DNA of 64,000 nt from positions 6,262,001 through 6,326,000 of the forward strand of contig JBANAY010000001.1 of NCBI GenBank assembly GCA_037952775.1. Direction: 5' to 3'. This stretch comes from Clonostachys chloroleuca (Eukaryota; Ascomycota; Sordariomycetes; Hypocreales; Bionectriaceae). Position numbers and translations under genes: made by a program. Each line of letters starts with the position of its first letter. Position 1 is the stretch's first letter. The notes under the pieces are model-generated. The model did no database searches and was not told the origin of the DNA. It saw nothing but the letters and a program-made list of their open reading frames with translations. Below are positions 33,306-45,752 of this stretch, in pieces.

Positions 33306-33655
33306 ATGAAGTTTTCAAATAGATTGTCTCTAACTGTATCTTTACTATAATGTAATATATGTGTTTTATCTATTTTTCATATAAAAACGAAAAGGAATAG
33401 AGAATATTATCTCTCAATAGTCTCTAAACTTTGATATAATGTCTTATAAATATTTATATTGAGTAAATATAGTCTCTTTCCCCTACTTAGCATCCCTATG
33501 TAATATATGCTTTATAAGGTACAATATATCTGATAACTTGAATCAATCTCTGCTAGGATTAGTAAGTATAATTAATATCTTTGTAATGAAAATATAATTA
33601 TACTTAGTTTATGTACTCACTTTAAGATCTGTGGCTAAGTTATGTATTAAATTGT
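33306..33655. other. Very AT-rich spacer
   Basis: About 350 bases dominated by A and T, between two convergent decayed genes. No gene seen. Its composition differs sharply from flanking coding DNA. Confidence 0.6.
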
Positions 33656-35596
33656 TCAAACTATCCCAGAGCATATTTCAGACAGGGCAATCATACGATC
33701 CCAGTAAAAATCATCTACTACTCTAATTTCAGCGTTGGGCGTGAACTTCATATACTGCTTAACGGTGGAGCAATCCGATCGCAGTGGTGTGCAGTTCACT
33801 AAAGGTATCAGTGACCGTGATAGCCAGTCCTTAGTTGCCACTGCCTCGTCTTATTCATAACCAAACCGTATCAGATACCACCAGACACACATGTCAACGG
33901 AGTGTGTCTATGTTGAATTCTTCAGAACAGATCCAACTTACATTTCAGCTTCAAGACAGGGAGAGTTTGTACTTACCACGCCTAGTTCGGGAGAATAAAG
34001 CTTGGATATGCATTTTGTCCGGGAATTGGCTTTGATATCGAAAAATGCGATCCAGTGGCACACCGGCATCTGCAAGTGTCTTAACGAATGCTCTAATCGG
34101 AGCGCGAACTTGTACGTCCGAAGTGATTAGCCCGTACGTACGGTCAACTTCTTGTTCCGTACACAGGCCGTAGCTGTCTAATAGCTTCCGACAAATTGCT
34201 GCAGGGTAGTAATTCTCTAGAGACGTTTGCAACATTTGTAGAGAAGAAGGAGGGTTAATTAGTGAGTACATGTGGTGCTCGAAGAATGTTAGCCCCGTAC
34301 TTTCCCATTGCCGTAGATACTTGACCGACTTCGCTCTCCGTTTCGCCGATCATTATTCTCATGCCCCGGTCCTTGAAAAGTCTAACCACAGTGCCATCTC
34401 TCAGCAACTTGAGCATGTCACTGGTAACAAAGTCTCCATCCGTCACTGGACGGAATGTGTCTAAACGCAAGGATGAAAACTTCGCGATTAGATTGTTGGA
34501 GGGAACATTGCGGAGACAATCAATTTTTTCTTGCACTGATAGCAACGAATCAATGTTGAAAACGTCGAAAACATCTTTCAGTTGGAGGTTTGCTGTGATT
34601 TCATTAGCTTCAAACCTTGAATCTCCCGAGATGCCAAAACTTTACATTCTTGAATTGATTTGGGTTGAACCTGAGGCTCAAGATCGTCAATAATGTTCAT
34701 AGCGTTGTGCTCTAGCATTCTCTTACCGATATCGCATTGGAACACATGAAAATTTTACGAAACAATGGAACTGATCCAGCCCCATTAAGCAATTCATATT
34801 GTAACTGGTAGTGAGTTGACAAGGCACCGACGCTGAGTCCTCCCAGGGTGATATGGTACAGGTCGCCTCCGAAAGCTGATATGTGGTCTCGCACCCATTC
34901 CAAGGCATCCGCTGATCCTGTGAGTCACATAATAGTTGGTTAGCCTCATTCTTAAACGCCGGGACGGGCGCCTGGCAGGCATGCATCGTTTACGCAGAAT
35001 CCAAAATTACCGTCGACACCCTGCTCTGCCAGAAAACCAAATATATTGAGTCGATAGCCTACCGCAATTACAATTGCTTTCAGGTCAGCACTAGTCTCAT
35101 CAATTAGCTCCCAAGGATCACTGTGCGGCGTGTGGCAGGGGTTTCCCATTTGCAGCCAACCGCCGTGCAGCCAAACATACACTGGCCAGCCATCCTCCGA
35201 TTGCCGACCAGAAGCCGGAGTCCATATATTTAACAGGAGATAGTCCTCAGAAGCCTGGACAAGGGTGAGACTTTTGCTGAAAACCACGATTGGAAGATGC
35301 AGGTGACTTTTGGGACATCTTACCGACGGGCCTTGAACAGCTGAGAGGCTCTTCCCATTCATCATGTAATTCGGTTGCGGGCATATAGGTCCAAATTTGG
35401 TACAGTCGTAAGGGTTGCCTTCTGTACCATAGGAAAAATCAGGCGGCAGGGGAATGGTCTTCTGCCAACGACGCGGCCCAACGGGCGGGAGTGCATAGGG
35501 CACCCCTAGAAATATATGGACCGAGGTCCCGTACCGTACACCGCGTAGGCTTCCATGGTCTGGGATGGGAAGGATGAGATCTTGGTGCATGGGCAT
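33656..35596 (-). pseudogene. Type-B carboxylesterase/lipase, frameshifted
   Basis: Alpha/beta-hydrolase of the PF00135 carboxylesterase family. Exon 1 begins at 35596 with LRGVRYGTSVHIFLGVPYA and, after an intron between QGPS and ASEDYLLLNIWTP, continues to the oxyanion segment WLHGGWLQMG and GNFGF. The nucleophile motif GGLSVGALS (GxSxG) and THYQLQYELL follow. The C-terminal portion ends at 33656. One base is missing near 34905-34910: the segment DQRM is followed in another frame by LEWVRDH, and no alternative splice repairs it. A GG reduced to G would explain it. Otherwise the exons, with introns at 34930-34970, 34690-34730 and others, look functional. Hence a recent pseudogene or a sequence error. 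Substrate unknown. Confidence 0.7.
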
Positions 35597-35967
35597 CTAC
35601 TTGGGCGGTTGTGTACAAACTAGTTAGGAAGTCTCTACGTGGCTGTATCGTATAGAGACTCAACAGTAAATCAAGCAACAGGAATACGGTCATTGTCGGA
35701 GAGTGGCTGAACTGAGATTTTACTCTCAGCTTCCTGTCATTCATCACTCGATAACTAATAAAGAGGTGCCATCGCGGATTTATCCAAAGTGGGTAGGCTA
35801 ACTTGCCATGATTGGTGTGGCGTTGAGGGTGTTTAGATAAGTATTCTTCTTCACTCTGTTCAACGAAACGATTAACGGAGGCTACGCCACAGTGGGATTA
35901 TTCCCCAGCTGTTTCTCCTCTCTCAGCTTCAGACGCATGCTAAATGCTCTAGTTCGGTAAACTTATC
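35597..35967. other. Intergenic, no gene seen
   Basis: 371 bases upstream of the carboxylesterase and of the truncated MFS piece. It may contain the truncation point of the MFS relic. Confidence 0.45.
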
Positions 35968-36676
35968 ATGAAAGGAGTTGTCAATGGAGACACCCTAAAG
36001 ACTGTTTTATATGCCTTTCCTTCTGATGGCTTTCTTACCTTTTTCATCCTTAGCGGCACTTTCTTGGCAACCAAGTTCAAGGATGGCCGCACCATTGTCA
36101 TGATATTTCACCTCTTTCCTACAATTATTGGCACGACACTCGTCTGGCAACTTCCAAGGTCCAACAAATATGGTCTTTTCTTATCATACTACATTGTAAG
36201 CACTCATACACCAATTTAGCTGCGAAAGGAATCTAGCGTCTTCTGACCAATCTTTGACCAGATCAATTTTTTCGTTGCCTCTCTGGTTTTGTCTATCCAG
36301 ATGGCAGGAGGAAATGTAGCAGGTAATACGAAACGTCTCACGTCAACATGCTTCATTTTTATTGCGTACTGCGCAGGGAATATTGTCGGTCCACATGCCT
36401 TTGTCGACGCCGAGTCTCCGACTTATCCCACCGGATGTAAGACCATCATTGCTTGTGCGGCCGGCCAAATTGTTTGCGTTGGTCTTGTTGCGAGTTCTCC
36501 TAGCACGGAGAAACAAACTGCGGGATGAAGCGCATGGCGTGGCCGAAGCAACGATGAATACGGAGGATGCTATTCTTGATTTAACCGACTTTGCGGTACG
36601 TCACACCCAGCATTCTAAACTGCGAAGCCTAGACTCACTCGAAGCCAAGAATCGGAACTTTCGGTACCTGCTTTAA
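35968..36676 (+). pseudogene. C-terminal relic of an allantoate-permease-like MFS transporter
   Basis: Only the last ~5 helices of a Dal5-type MFS protein remain. FFILSGTFLATKFKDGRT, LVWQLPRSNKYGLFLSYYI and, after an intron (about 36196-36260), MAGGNVAGNTKRLTSTC with YCAGNIVGPHAF are diagnostic of the family. The N-terminal half is absent. A frameshift near 36480-36500 moves the end (VLLRVLLARRNKLRDEAHG) to another frame. The terminal FRYLL ends at 36676. The relic belongs to the same broad family as the MFS gene at 20.6-22.7 kb, but it is not evidently a copy of it. Confidence 0.7.
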
Positions 36677-37035
36677 AGCGCGTGGCGCGTGAAGTCTTCT
36701 TCGGAGCACGGCAGCTGCTGCACGTGTTGGATTGAACTCGAGGCCGTGATTTATTGATCATGGTATGATAATCCTCTCAGATCTACAGCTCTGGAGAATG
36801 TGATTCATAGCCGAGTAGAAACTAGGGTAAATCCATGCAACAAGCTTGTGCATTCATTCTATTATTATTTCACTAGCAGTTTTCAAGCCTAGCATAACGA
36901 AAGCCCTGTAATTGAACTAGCTGCTAGGATACCGGCATGAAGCTATACATTGATTTCGTACACTCGACTGCATGTGCATCAAGACATGTCGACAGGGCTC
37001 AAACATCTCTAGCTACATGCGCAACCATAGGGTCT
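36677..37035. other. Intergenic, no gene seen
   Basis: 359 bases between the MFS relic and the P450 stop, both ends 3' flanks. Confidence 0.5.
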
Positions 37036-38746
37036 CTATTGTACAGACGAACCCGAAGATTCTCGAGACCTGTAACGAAGGTATACAGGCTCCGTTGGCC
37101 GGTTAAACTGGTGAAGATTTCTATTAATAGGGGCAGGTGGCTCAGACCTGCTATTCCCGTGCTCGTCTGACAGTTCGAAGTCAAACTGAGAGACCAAATA
37201 GGCATTTACCATTGTCACCTCAAGCTTAGCGAGTCTCATACCCAGGCAGATGTGCCGCCCACTGCCCCAGCCGAGGTACGAGTGAGGCTGCTTCATCTCC
37301 TCGGTAACATTCTCCTCAAATCGGCGTGGATTGAAGGTCAGTGGATCGAGATAAATGTCCTCACTCAGGCCCGTGTTGTCAACCAAATACGCAACATAGG
37401 CATCCGGAGGAATGACTTCTCCCGTATTGCCAATGGGGATGTTTTTGTTGGTTATGTTCTTGCGGAAGGCGGTGCCGGGCTGTCCTAGCCGGATCGATTC
37501 GCGCAACGAGAGGTCCATGAACTTGAATTCCGTTTCCCACTGATCGAGACTGAGTGTGTCCAGCACGTCAGCTGGTGACTGGTCCTCGGATTTCCTGAAT
37601 TCTGCAATGACGCTATCAACTTCTTCCTTGATACGGGCTTTCCATTTCGAGTTCGTTGCCCAGTAGATTGGTAGATAAGCAGCGTGAATTGTACTGTTGA
37701 TAAGCCCAGCAACGAGTGCCGCTATCTCAAACTGTGTCAAATCTCAACATTAGTGTGGAAACAGCGGAGTTGGTTGAATATCGGACGGTCAAGAACTCAC
37801 TGACACGGTATCCTGTACACTCAAGCCATCATCCATAAGTCTCTGAAAAGGATCGTCCACAGTCTTGCCCGTTTTCTTCCTATCCTTAATGATCTTGTCG
37901 AATATCATATACATCTTGATCCCATTCAGCATTTGAATCATGTAGTTTATTGTCGGAAGCCAGGGAAAGTAGATTCTTGCATGGCTCGCCCTGCCCTCAA
38001 ACTCGCTAATCATCCGCAAGGTAGACTCCAGAAGCTTGGGGTCCTCGGCAACCTCCCTCGCTCCGGTCGCGCGTACAGTGAGTTGGTATATCAGTCTTTG
38101 CATGAAATCAAATGGGTTCATCACCCCCATTCATGGCCAGGTCTGGCAGATGGTGCAGCGATAAGGCCGTCAAAAGCTCGGCGCGAATCAGCCTTGAAGT
38201 GATCCAGCACACCGACCAAGTTTGTGGTCTTGAGCAGAGTTGTGAGGATTTTTGTGAATAACTGGTAAAATTCAGTCGACTCAGGGGCAGGAACTCCGGT
38301 CAACAGATCAGCGTTTCTGGCAGCAACAGTTTGGTTAGTACGTGAATCCATAGGACCGCATATGAGAAAGAAGTCGTTGACTGCGGCCCTTCCATTTGGT
38401 GTCCAACCTACCCCTGACTAATGGATAGTTCCCGGTTGTCGAAGAAAGTCTTCTTCCCTTCGGAACTGCTTAATCCTACGATGAGCTTTTTGCCCACATA
38501 GAAACTGAAGTTGCCTGTTTTAGTCGACCGCTGTGCCTCGAGATACATATCTCGGCGACGATTGTAGAAGCGCCATGCGCCCACAATAGGCCAATCATTC
38601 TTGGTCCATTGCTTTGGGGCGTTTGATGGTAACGGAGTTCTTGTCAAGACTTGGTGGAAGAGGGCACTGCCAATTGCCACGAGGACAGAGCAGATGATGG
38701 TGCCCACTATCTGCGGCCTAGCAAGGCCCGTGATAAGGTCAGACAT
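37036..38746 (-). pseudogene. Cytochrome P450, two homopolymer frameshifts
   Basis: ER-anchored heme-thiolate monooxygenase. It starts at 38746 (MSDLITGLARP) with an N-terminal membrane segment and a proline-rich hinge. An intron near 37740-37800 (just after DGLSVQDTVS) precedes the I-helix region (FEIAALVAGLINSTIHAAYL). The K-helix ExxR is in LRESIR. The heme-binding signature is WGSGRHICLGMRL (Trp replaces the usual first Phe). The stop is at 37036. Two breaks: after LSISQG a GGGG run (minus strand, at 38411-38414) is one G short of the frame that continues GWTPNGRAAVNDFF. After PGHEWG a GGGGG run near 38125-38130 is again one G short before VMNPFDFM. Restoring one base at each would make a normal-length P450 of about 520 residues. 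Possible partner of the nearby esterase, MFS and regulator relics. Confidence 0.75.
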
Positions 38747-39072
38747 TAAGAGATGGTGGAATAGGATGGGAAGGGAGGTTTGATTTTCGTGTTGCGAATT
38801 ACCTAACGTGGGATTTAAACCCACATAACAACGAACATGCACAAAGGCTGAGTTATTGTTGCGAGGGGCCAAGCTCCGCGGGCAATGGCCAAGCAGCCAA
38901 ATGCTGAGCTAAGCAGAAATCATCGGACTATAATTTACCCGAACTTATATAAACTTACCCTGATGCATCATTGCTTGTTTGCCCACTTGAATTTGTTTTA
39001 TTTGTATATTAATTAAACTGGAATAAATTTATATTAGATTTGAATATTAATTAGTTAATTAAATATAAGAAT
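38747..39072. other. P450 upstream region and AT-rich scar
   Basis: P450 promoter side, followed by a block of extreme AT content at about 38980-39072. This block abuts the point where the TPR-CHAT relic begins. Confidence 0.5.
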
Positions 39073-40850
39073 TTGACTCCAGATGACCACCCAATGCGAG
39101 GCAGTCGATTGTTCTTCCTAGCAGAGAGCTATCAGCAGCGATTTCAAAGAAAAGACACCAAAGCAGATCTTGAAATGGCACTAGAGATGCTTCCTCGGGC
39201 CTTTGAAAATCCACACGCCCCTATGGATTCGAATTTCAGCGGGAATCTACCTCGTTTGCTTAGTTATGGAGACTGCGGATATACAGACCGCATACAGGCT
39301 TGCTATTGAAACGCTTGATCTCATTTCCCAGCTGACGCCTCGGTCATTGGAGGTTTCCGATATGCAAATTCTACTAAGAAGAACTAGTGGCTTGCCTTGT
39401 ATTGCTGGGGCCCTCGCTCTGATGGCAGGCAGATACCTATATCAGGTGATTCAATACCTTGAACTTGGGCGAGGCATCATATTAAGCTCCTTAAGTGATC
39501 TGCGAATCGAGATGCGGGAGCTACATGTCAATTGTCCCAGGCTGGCACAGCATTTCATACGACTTTCAGACCAATTAGACACCAAGCCAGGTCTGTTAAC
39601 AGGGTTTACTAACCCACGACATGATATGGGCCGCAAGCTGAACGAGGTGATTAACGACTCCGGAAACTGCCAGGATACGACAGGTTTCTACTTCCTCCAT
39701 CAGAGGATCAGTTGAAGTCCGCAGCAATCAATGATCCCGTGGTCATCATCAACGCTATGTATCTCCGAACCGATGCCCTGATCATACAGAGAGACAGATT
39801 TACCTCGCTAGAGCTTCCAGTCTTATATAGCGACGTCAAAAAATTCACTACAAAGCCGGAAATTGACCGGCAAACACTAGAATGGCTCTGGGATGGGATA
39901 GCTAGCCCAGTATTGGAGAGCTTGGGCTATTCTGATATACCTACAAGTTCCACCTGGCCTCGTATCTTTTGGATTCCAACAGGGCCTCTTTCAGCTCTGC
40001 CTATCCACGCGGCAGGATACCATTATCCCGGCTCAACTAACACTGTGATGGATCGCGTGGTCTCTAGCTATAGCTCTTCTGTTAAAGCTCTCATTCAGGG
40101 CCGACAGAACACTATAGTCTGCCTGCGTCTCGAAATTAGAAGAGGTTGTTTTAGTCGGGGTCAAGGAGCTTTATTATGCACCAAAGGAAATCAACGAGCT
40201 TGGAAAGCTATGTGCTAGGATTAGCTTGGAAATAAAGAGGCTGGAATCATACCGAGAAGAGGTCCTCTTATCCCTGGCCGAGTGTGAGATATTCCACTTT
40301 GCAGGTCATGGAGCATCACATCAACTTGATCCATCCCAAAGCTCATTAAATATGGAAGATGGGTCAGTAACTGTTCAAAACTTGTTCAGTTTTAAGCTGT
40401 ACCAGAGAGCTCCATTTCTTGCATGTCTCTCAGCATGCAGTACGGGCTATACAGAAGATGAAAGACTTGTTGATGAGGTGCTACATCTGATAAGTGCTTG
40501 TAACCTAGCCGGCTTTCGAAACATCGTCGGGACTGTGCGCAGAGTCAATGATCAGTTCTGCGTTGACGTAGCAAAGATGACTTCCAAGTGGATTGAGGAT
40601 CACAACGATTGAGGATCACAACCTGAGGGATGGGTCGGTTGGTGAAGGACTTCACCATGCTACCAGAATACTCCGAGATCAGTGGATGATCGATGGTTCA
40701 GGTTCGGAGCGAGCCCAACGTGATTTGGACGGACGAGAATTTCACGATGGTCAAGGCAATCACGATCATAATTCGAGAGAGGGTAGAGATATGGTTGGCT
40801 GTGAGGAAGGCCCAATTTATTGGGCCCCGTTTGTCCACTTCGGGGTTTAG
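39073..40850 (+). pseudogene. TPR-CHAT relic, 5'-truncated and frameshifted
   Basis: Shares layout and sequence style with the intact TPR-CHAT gene at 13327-16653. It starts with the last TPR-type repeat (DDHPMRGSRLFFLAESYQQRF), then VIQYLELGRGII, then WLWDGIASPVLESLGY and WIPTGPLSALPIHAAGY. The protease core retains both catalytic motifs, FHFAGHG (near 40296) and SACSTG (near 40430). Frame breaks lie near 39295, 39680, 40130-40210 and 40607. The last is caused by a perfect 16-base tandem duplication (40591-40606 and 40607-40622). After it the ending EGLHHATRILRDQW and the final WAPFVHFGV match the end of the intact gene (WVPYVHYGV). Most of the TPR array is missing. Non-functional as a full-length protease. 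Confidence 0.82.
40591..40622 (+). repeat. Perfect 16-base tandem duplication
   Basis: GATTGAGGATCACAAC occurs twice head to tail inside the CHAT relic. Sixteen is not a multiple of three, so it breaks the frame. Confidence 0.95.
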
Positions 40851-42001
40851 GCAGTGGTGATGGTGGCGTAGCAACCGATGCAAACACCCTTTCTTAGTCG
40901 CATAAAAAGGTTCGCGACGATGAAGGAGATAGGAGTATTAGTCACGGGTGTATTGGATGTGGAATTCAAATCAGTGGTAAGAATATGTATTATACCGAGG
41001 CGAGAAAAAACACTAAGTTATTAGAATACGTACGGTAGTTACGCAAGGACAGACGACTGGCATTAATCATTGAAGTTATCCATGGAAGTAACTAGGTAGA
41101 TTCTACTGAGGTTTCCCCCCTTTTGCCTTTCTTCAGAGTAGTGAATTAATTGTCAATTCATTCAGCTTCAGTAATGACTTGTTACAAGTTTTTCCCTTTA
41201 CGAGGCACGATGAATTATCAATCAATTGTGCAACGCGTTGTTTATGGGTTGTTGAGGAACCGGGGAAAAGACGGAAATGAGATGTGTTCCATTTTTAAGG
41301 TCTATACCCTGACCAAATAGAGGCAAAACTGCGAGCTTGCCTTAGACGTCCCGATGAGCAGGTTGACAGGCAGCGCGTAAAGGAAAGACGCTGATACAGG
41401 GGTTCGTTACAGCTAATGGGCCTAGGTTCCTTCGGGTCTAAGAGGCATGATATAAGCTGTCTTGGCAGTCCCTTCCATTGCCGTGAAGATCAGCATACAT
41501 AATGTCACTGCATGGATGTAAGACTAAAGTCCATTTCCAGGCTGACGCCTTAGCAGGGGCCGCCATACTTGCGATTGTGGCCGGGCTATTCTTCTGAAAT
41601 GGCGTGAAACAACTATTTATTACTTGAAAATATACATCCAGAGCGTTTTGTTAAGAATTTCTATCGTAATTTATCTGTGGATTTGAAATCAGTTATAATG
41701 TACATAACATTATATCTGTAAAATTTTGGTTGATTGAGCGGAGAGAGCCGTTTCCCAAGTAGGTTACGGGGGTATTTAAGTACAAAAGTTCCGCAAAATT
41801 GTTTATTTTTATCCGTTAATGTCGGGAGTGTAGGCGGCGGTGGGCTTTAAATTATAAAGGCACATTACATTCCCCTGTCCCAGGACTAAGCTTTTCGCAA
41901 TCTTCTGATAGAGACCTCGGACTATCAAAAATCGAAACACAAACACTCACAATTGCCACCCATCAACAGGTGGGCATGACCAAGATACACGACCTGGCCA
42001 G
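40851..42001. other. Intergenic, promoter of the DUF3433 gene
   Basis: About 1.15 kb without a recognised gene. A TATA-like motif lies at 41851-41858. Confidence 0.5.
41851..41858 (+). promoter_or_regulatory. TATA-like element of the DUF3433 gene
   Basis: ATTATAAA about 145 bases upstream of the ATG at 42002, in a locally GC-richer context. Confidence 0.3.
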
Positions 42002-45000
42002 ATGAGGGACAACAGCGTGACTCACGACGAGTTTGGGGGTCGTAAAGCCAGTGTCGACGAAGCGCCAAGCAGGTTATCCTCGGATTTCGGACCCCAGGAA
42101 GATGTTCGCCTTTTAGACCTTCATCGGGGTCGCTCTCCAGCCCAACTCTCTAAAACCGAATCCACAATTGGGGGGTTTGAAGCTCCCAAGACCTCCGCGA
42201 CTTCTTACCAATCTGCGGTCCATGTTCCTCCAACGACTAAGCCAGCATGGCGTCCGTTTTGGCTGCGAGATTATATTCTCGCCCTCTTTTTTATTCTCTT
42301 TCTTTGCTGCACGGTAGCGCTTCCTTGCATGTTACTTTACTCAGACAGACTCCGCGGCTTGGGCGAAGTCGATAGGGAATTTGTGAGGTCATGGAGGTTT
42401 GGTGCAACAGCTTGTATGGACATCCGATGACAGTCTCCAGGCGGTACATCTTGAAATCTAATATCTACTTGCAACAGTTCTTACACTTGTCGCGGCATTC
42501 TGGACTCGAGTGGAATTACAAATATTGCGATATACGCCGTGGGCATCCCCACAATCAGACTCGATCCTCAACCAACCGGCATCCTCCTTGGACTACACCG
42601 CCATGATCATGCCTGTCGCGCTCATGCATTCGTGGAAGCAAAGGCATTTCTTGGTCTTCATTGTCATCATCGTCTCTATCATGACCAAACTCCAAGTGGT
42701 ACTGTCACCTGGCTTGTTCTATCTGGATGACGTGCGGTCGACACGGGATACTGAGCTTCGGATCCTCACGTCGTTCGCCGCCAGCGAAAGGTCCCGTGCA
42801 CCAGTTACAGGCTCTAATAATTCTGCCACGGCTCCATGGTACAACGCCCGGGCTCTCTCCGCGTTTAACATGTCGTACCCCTTTGGAGTAACTAAGCACG
42901 CAGCGTACCAAACATTCGACCATCGCGGGACTATCGATTCGCCCATCACCGTCGCGGTGGATGCTCTGTTTACGGACATTCAATGTATTCAGTCAGAAGG
43001 CTACGAAACCCAATGGGCTGAAGAACCGTCCGAGGCCAACACGGAGACCACAGATTACAATGTGACTTTGGCGGTGCGATTTCCAGACTGTGATGAGCCC
43101 GTCTCTATCAAACATAACTTTACTCTCCCTGTTGACAACGTCACTATCTGGTCTATCGAACCACAGACAAAAACGCCGCATCTTTGCCCGAAACTGCCGA
43201 AACAGTATAATCAAGTTGTATATCTCGCGGCGCTCTACGAGAGATCGGCAAAGACGGCTTCGGCTGTTGAGCTATCAGCCCTCGGTGCAGTGATATGCGC
43301 ACCCAGCGCCTGGGTATCCAAGGTGGAGATTGCCGACGATGGTGCCAAGCCGAACATGACCGTGTTGCCGAATCAAGACAAGAATCCTATCGACGTGAAT
43401 TTATGGAATATCCTTCCGGGAGTTGTTCCTGACTTCACGGGGTTTTGGGCACCCAATGAATCTTTTAGCCGAGACCTAGCCTACGGCCCTGCCATGGCAG
43501 AAGCCTCGTTTCGAGGTGCAGACATGTACCATCTAGATCGATCGATTTTCCGCAGTGACACATTGCACCGAGTTATGACAAACCTCACGGAAACAGTTGG
43601 ACCTATGATTTCTCATCACCACTTACGAGTTCCGGACGACGCTCGCATATCTGGCAACCAGGTCGTAGTGATGATCAATCAGGTCAAGGTAACAAGGGCG
43701 ATATGTATCGCCATGACGTGCATATTCGCCATTTCAGCCGTATTTGCATTGTACTTAGCAATCTCTGTGCGACGCAGGTTTCAACCCTGGCACAGAAACC
43801 CCTCTACAGTGTTGGGAGCCTTGATCTTTTTCAACGCGGATCAGAGGAGTGCTGGCGTCGAATATTCTAAAGCCGATCGTAAAATTGCCTGGAGCCATTC
43901 TACATTCTCGCCAATCCAGTTGACTACATGGCTTCGAACCCTCTTCCTTGTCTACGCTTTGGCGCTTGCCATTGCGCTAGCCGTTACTTTGAGCATATCC
44001 CAGTCCTCCGACGGCTTAGTCAATATGAAGGAAGGTACACCAGCACTTTCGTGGATGCTGGTCCCTGCAATTGCGCTTTTCATCGTGAGTCTTTACGCCT
44101 CGTCGTCCGATACGGCCGTTCGAGACAGGGCTATACTTTCCAAACTATCATCAAGACCATGCACCGTACGAGAACTAGATATGTCACTGTTAGACATGCT
44201 TGGTGTTCGAGCGTTATACCACTCGTTGAAGTCCAAAATATTTGCTGTTACTCTAACGCAGGTGCTTGCGATATGCTGTGGCTTTTTGACGCCATTGTCG
44301 TCTATTCTCTTCACCGTGAAGATTATCTCTGAGGTAGAAGATGTCTCAATCGAACAGGACAGCTGGTTTGGAGTTCGCCGTCAGGGGGCCACTTCGTTCA
44401 ATGTTTGGGATACTTGGCGCATGCAAGAGGACATGGGCAGTTTGATGTTGTTCCAAAACTCTTCAGAATTGAGATATCCGGAAGGAACTTATCGCGATTT
44501 GGTATACCCTATTGTCAAACTCAACGACGCAGTTCAGGATTGGACCGGTAAAGTATCCGTCCAGTTAACTCTTCCTGCCGCCAGGTTGTCCCCAGAGTGT
44601 TTCCAACTCAGTGATTTCAAGCCAAATCCTGATTCCGAGGTGGCTGACGAGGACCACATCATCGCTAGCTATACAGAGGAGATCATCTGTCCCAACAGCC
44701 TTGGTCAAGCGGTGTTAACCAGAGACATCCGCGTCGCATTGGGAAACGAGACCAACCCCAGATACTTCGCGAAAACGATCAGCTCGCAAGATTACGCAAT
44801 GCTGATTCGAAAGCTATGCAAAGAAGATGATGACGAGAATACGAACTATCGGCCCTGGACTGTGGAAACATTCATGTGGGGTGCCATTTCTGACTCGAAG
44901 AAAAGCTTTGATCATATCGAGGGTTGGCGATGCAATTACACTTGGACCGAAGTTCCCACACAATTCACATATCATTCATCTAATAGTCAGCCGCAGCTAG

Positions 45001-45752
45001 ATTATGGCAGGCCGCCCGTTTCCGATGATACCAAGGCCAAGCCCTGGGAGCCGTACTTTAGCACTCCTAACATGGACTTTCTTCAGCCTGACTTTTCCAT
45101 CCAAAATTCCCAAGCGGCCGAGGTGGGCGAAGCTTTCGCACCTCTCATCAAGCCGTTCGGCCCCCTGTGGTTGAATGAGTTTGGCGACTCGAGCAAGACA
45201 GACTATATTCTCAACACCATACACTTTCGCCGAGCTATAGTCGCTGCTCAATACGCCAACGTCAAAAACCGACTGAAGTTGAATGACACTTCAGACACGG
45301 AACCCAAAAATCATCCAACGATCTTACCTAGCAATGGATCCGTCACCAGAACCAATAAACGCCGATTGGTACAAAATTTCGGAGTCACCATTGCCATTAT
45401 CGCCATCCTGGCCCTTGCCTTCATTATTAATCTATGGGCACTGGGCTCTAGAATGATGAACTTATTTGTTGGAGTTGAGTCAGACTTCCTTCTCGACCTC
45501 AATATGAAGGGAGTTTGTCGTGACGAATTCAACAGCCTCGTCTCATGGCACAATCTTCTCCACGGCGCGGCTGGATCAACCGTACTGCCGCGAGATTCAC
45601 AGTACATGTCCTCTCCCCATACTTGCAAGGAATTAGCGGGTGTTGAATTCCAAATTGGGTGGTTCTATTTTAATGGTTTGAAGGAAAAATATTTCACAAT
45701 TGGAAGCTTGAATGATCCAAACTGCGAATACATAGGGAGATACGAAAGATAG
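42002..45752 (+). CDS. DUF3433-type large membrane protein
   Basis: Two exons (42002-42413 and 42478-45752) join in frame across a 64-base intron (GTATGG donor, CAACAG acceptor), giving about 1228 residues. An N-terminal polar region precedes a first membrane helix (YILALFFILFLCCTVALP). More helices follow in LTLVAAFWTRV and FLVFIVIIVSIMTKL, then a large N-glycosylation-rich luminal/extracellular loop. A central group of helices is next (ICIAMTCIFAISAVFALYL, FLVYALALAIALAVTL and others), then a second large loop and a final helix (VTIAIIAILALAFIINLWAL). The two-fold layout and the RYTPW motif fit the fungal DUF3433 (PF11915) family, whose function is unknown. No stop or frame break in 3.7 kb, so it is under constraint or young. 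Location probably plasma membrane. Confidence 0.8.

Noticed and set aside
31312..40850. Treating the whole region as RIP-inactivated duplicate DNA
   Set aside because: The genes are not duplicates of one another at nucleotide level and many lesions are indels, which RIP does not cause.
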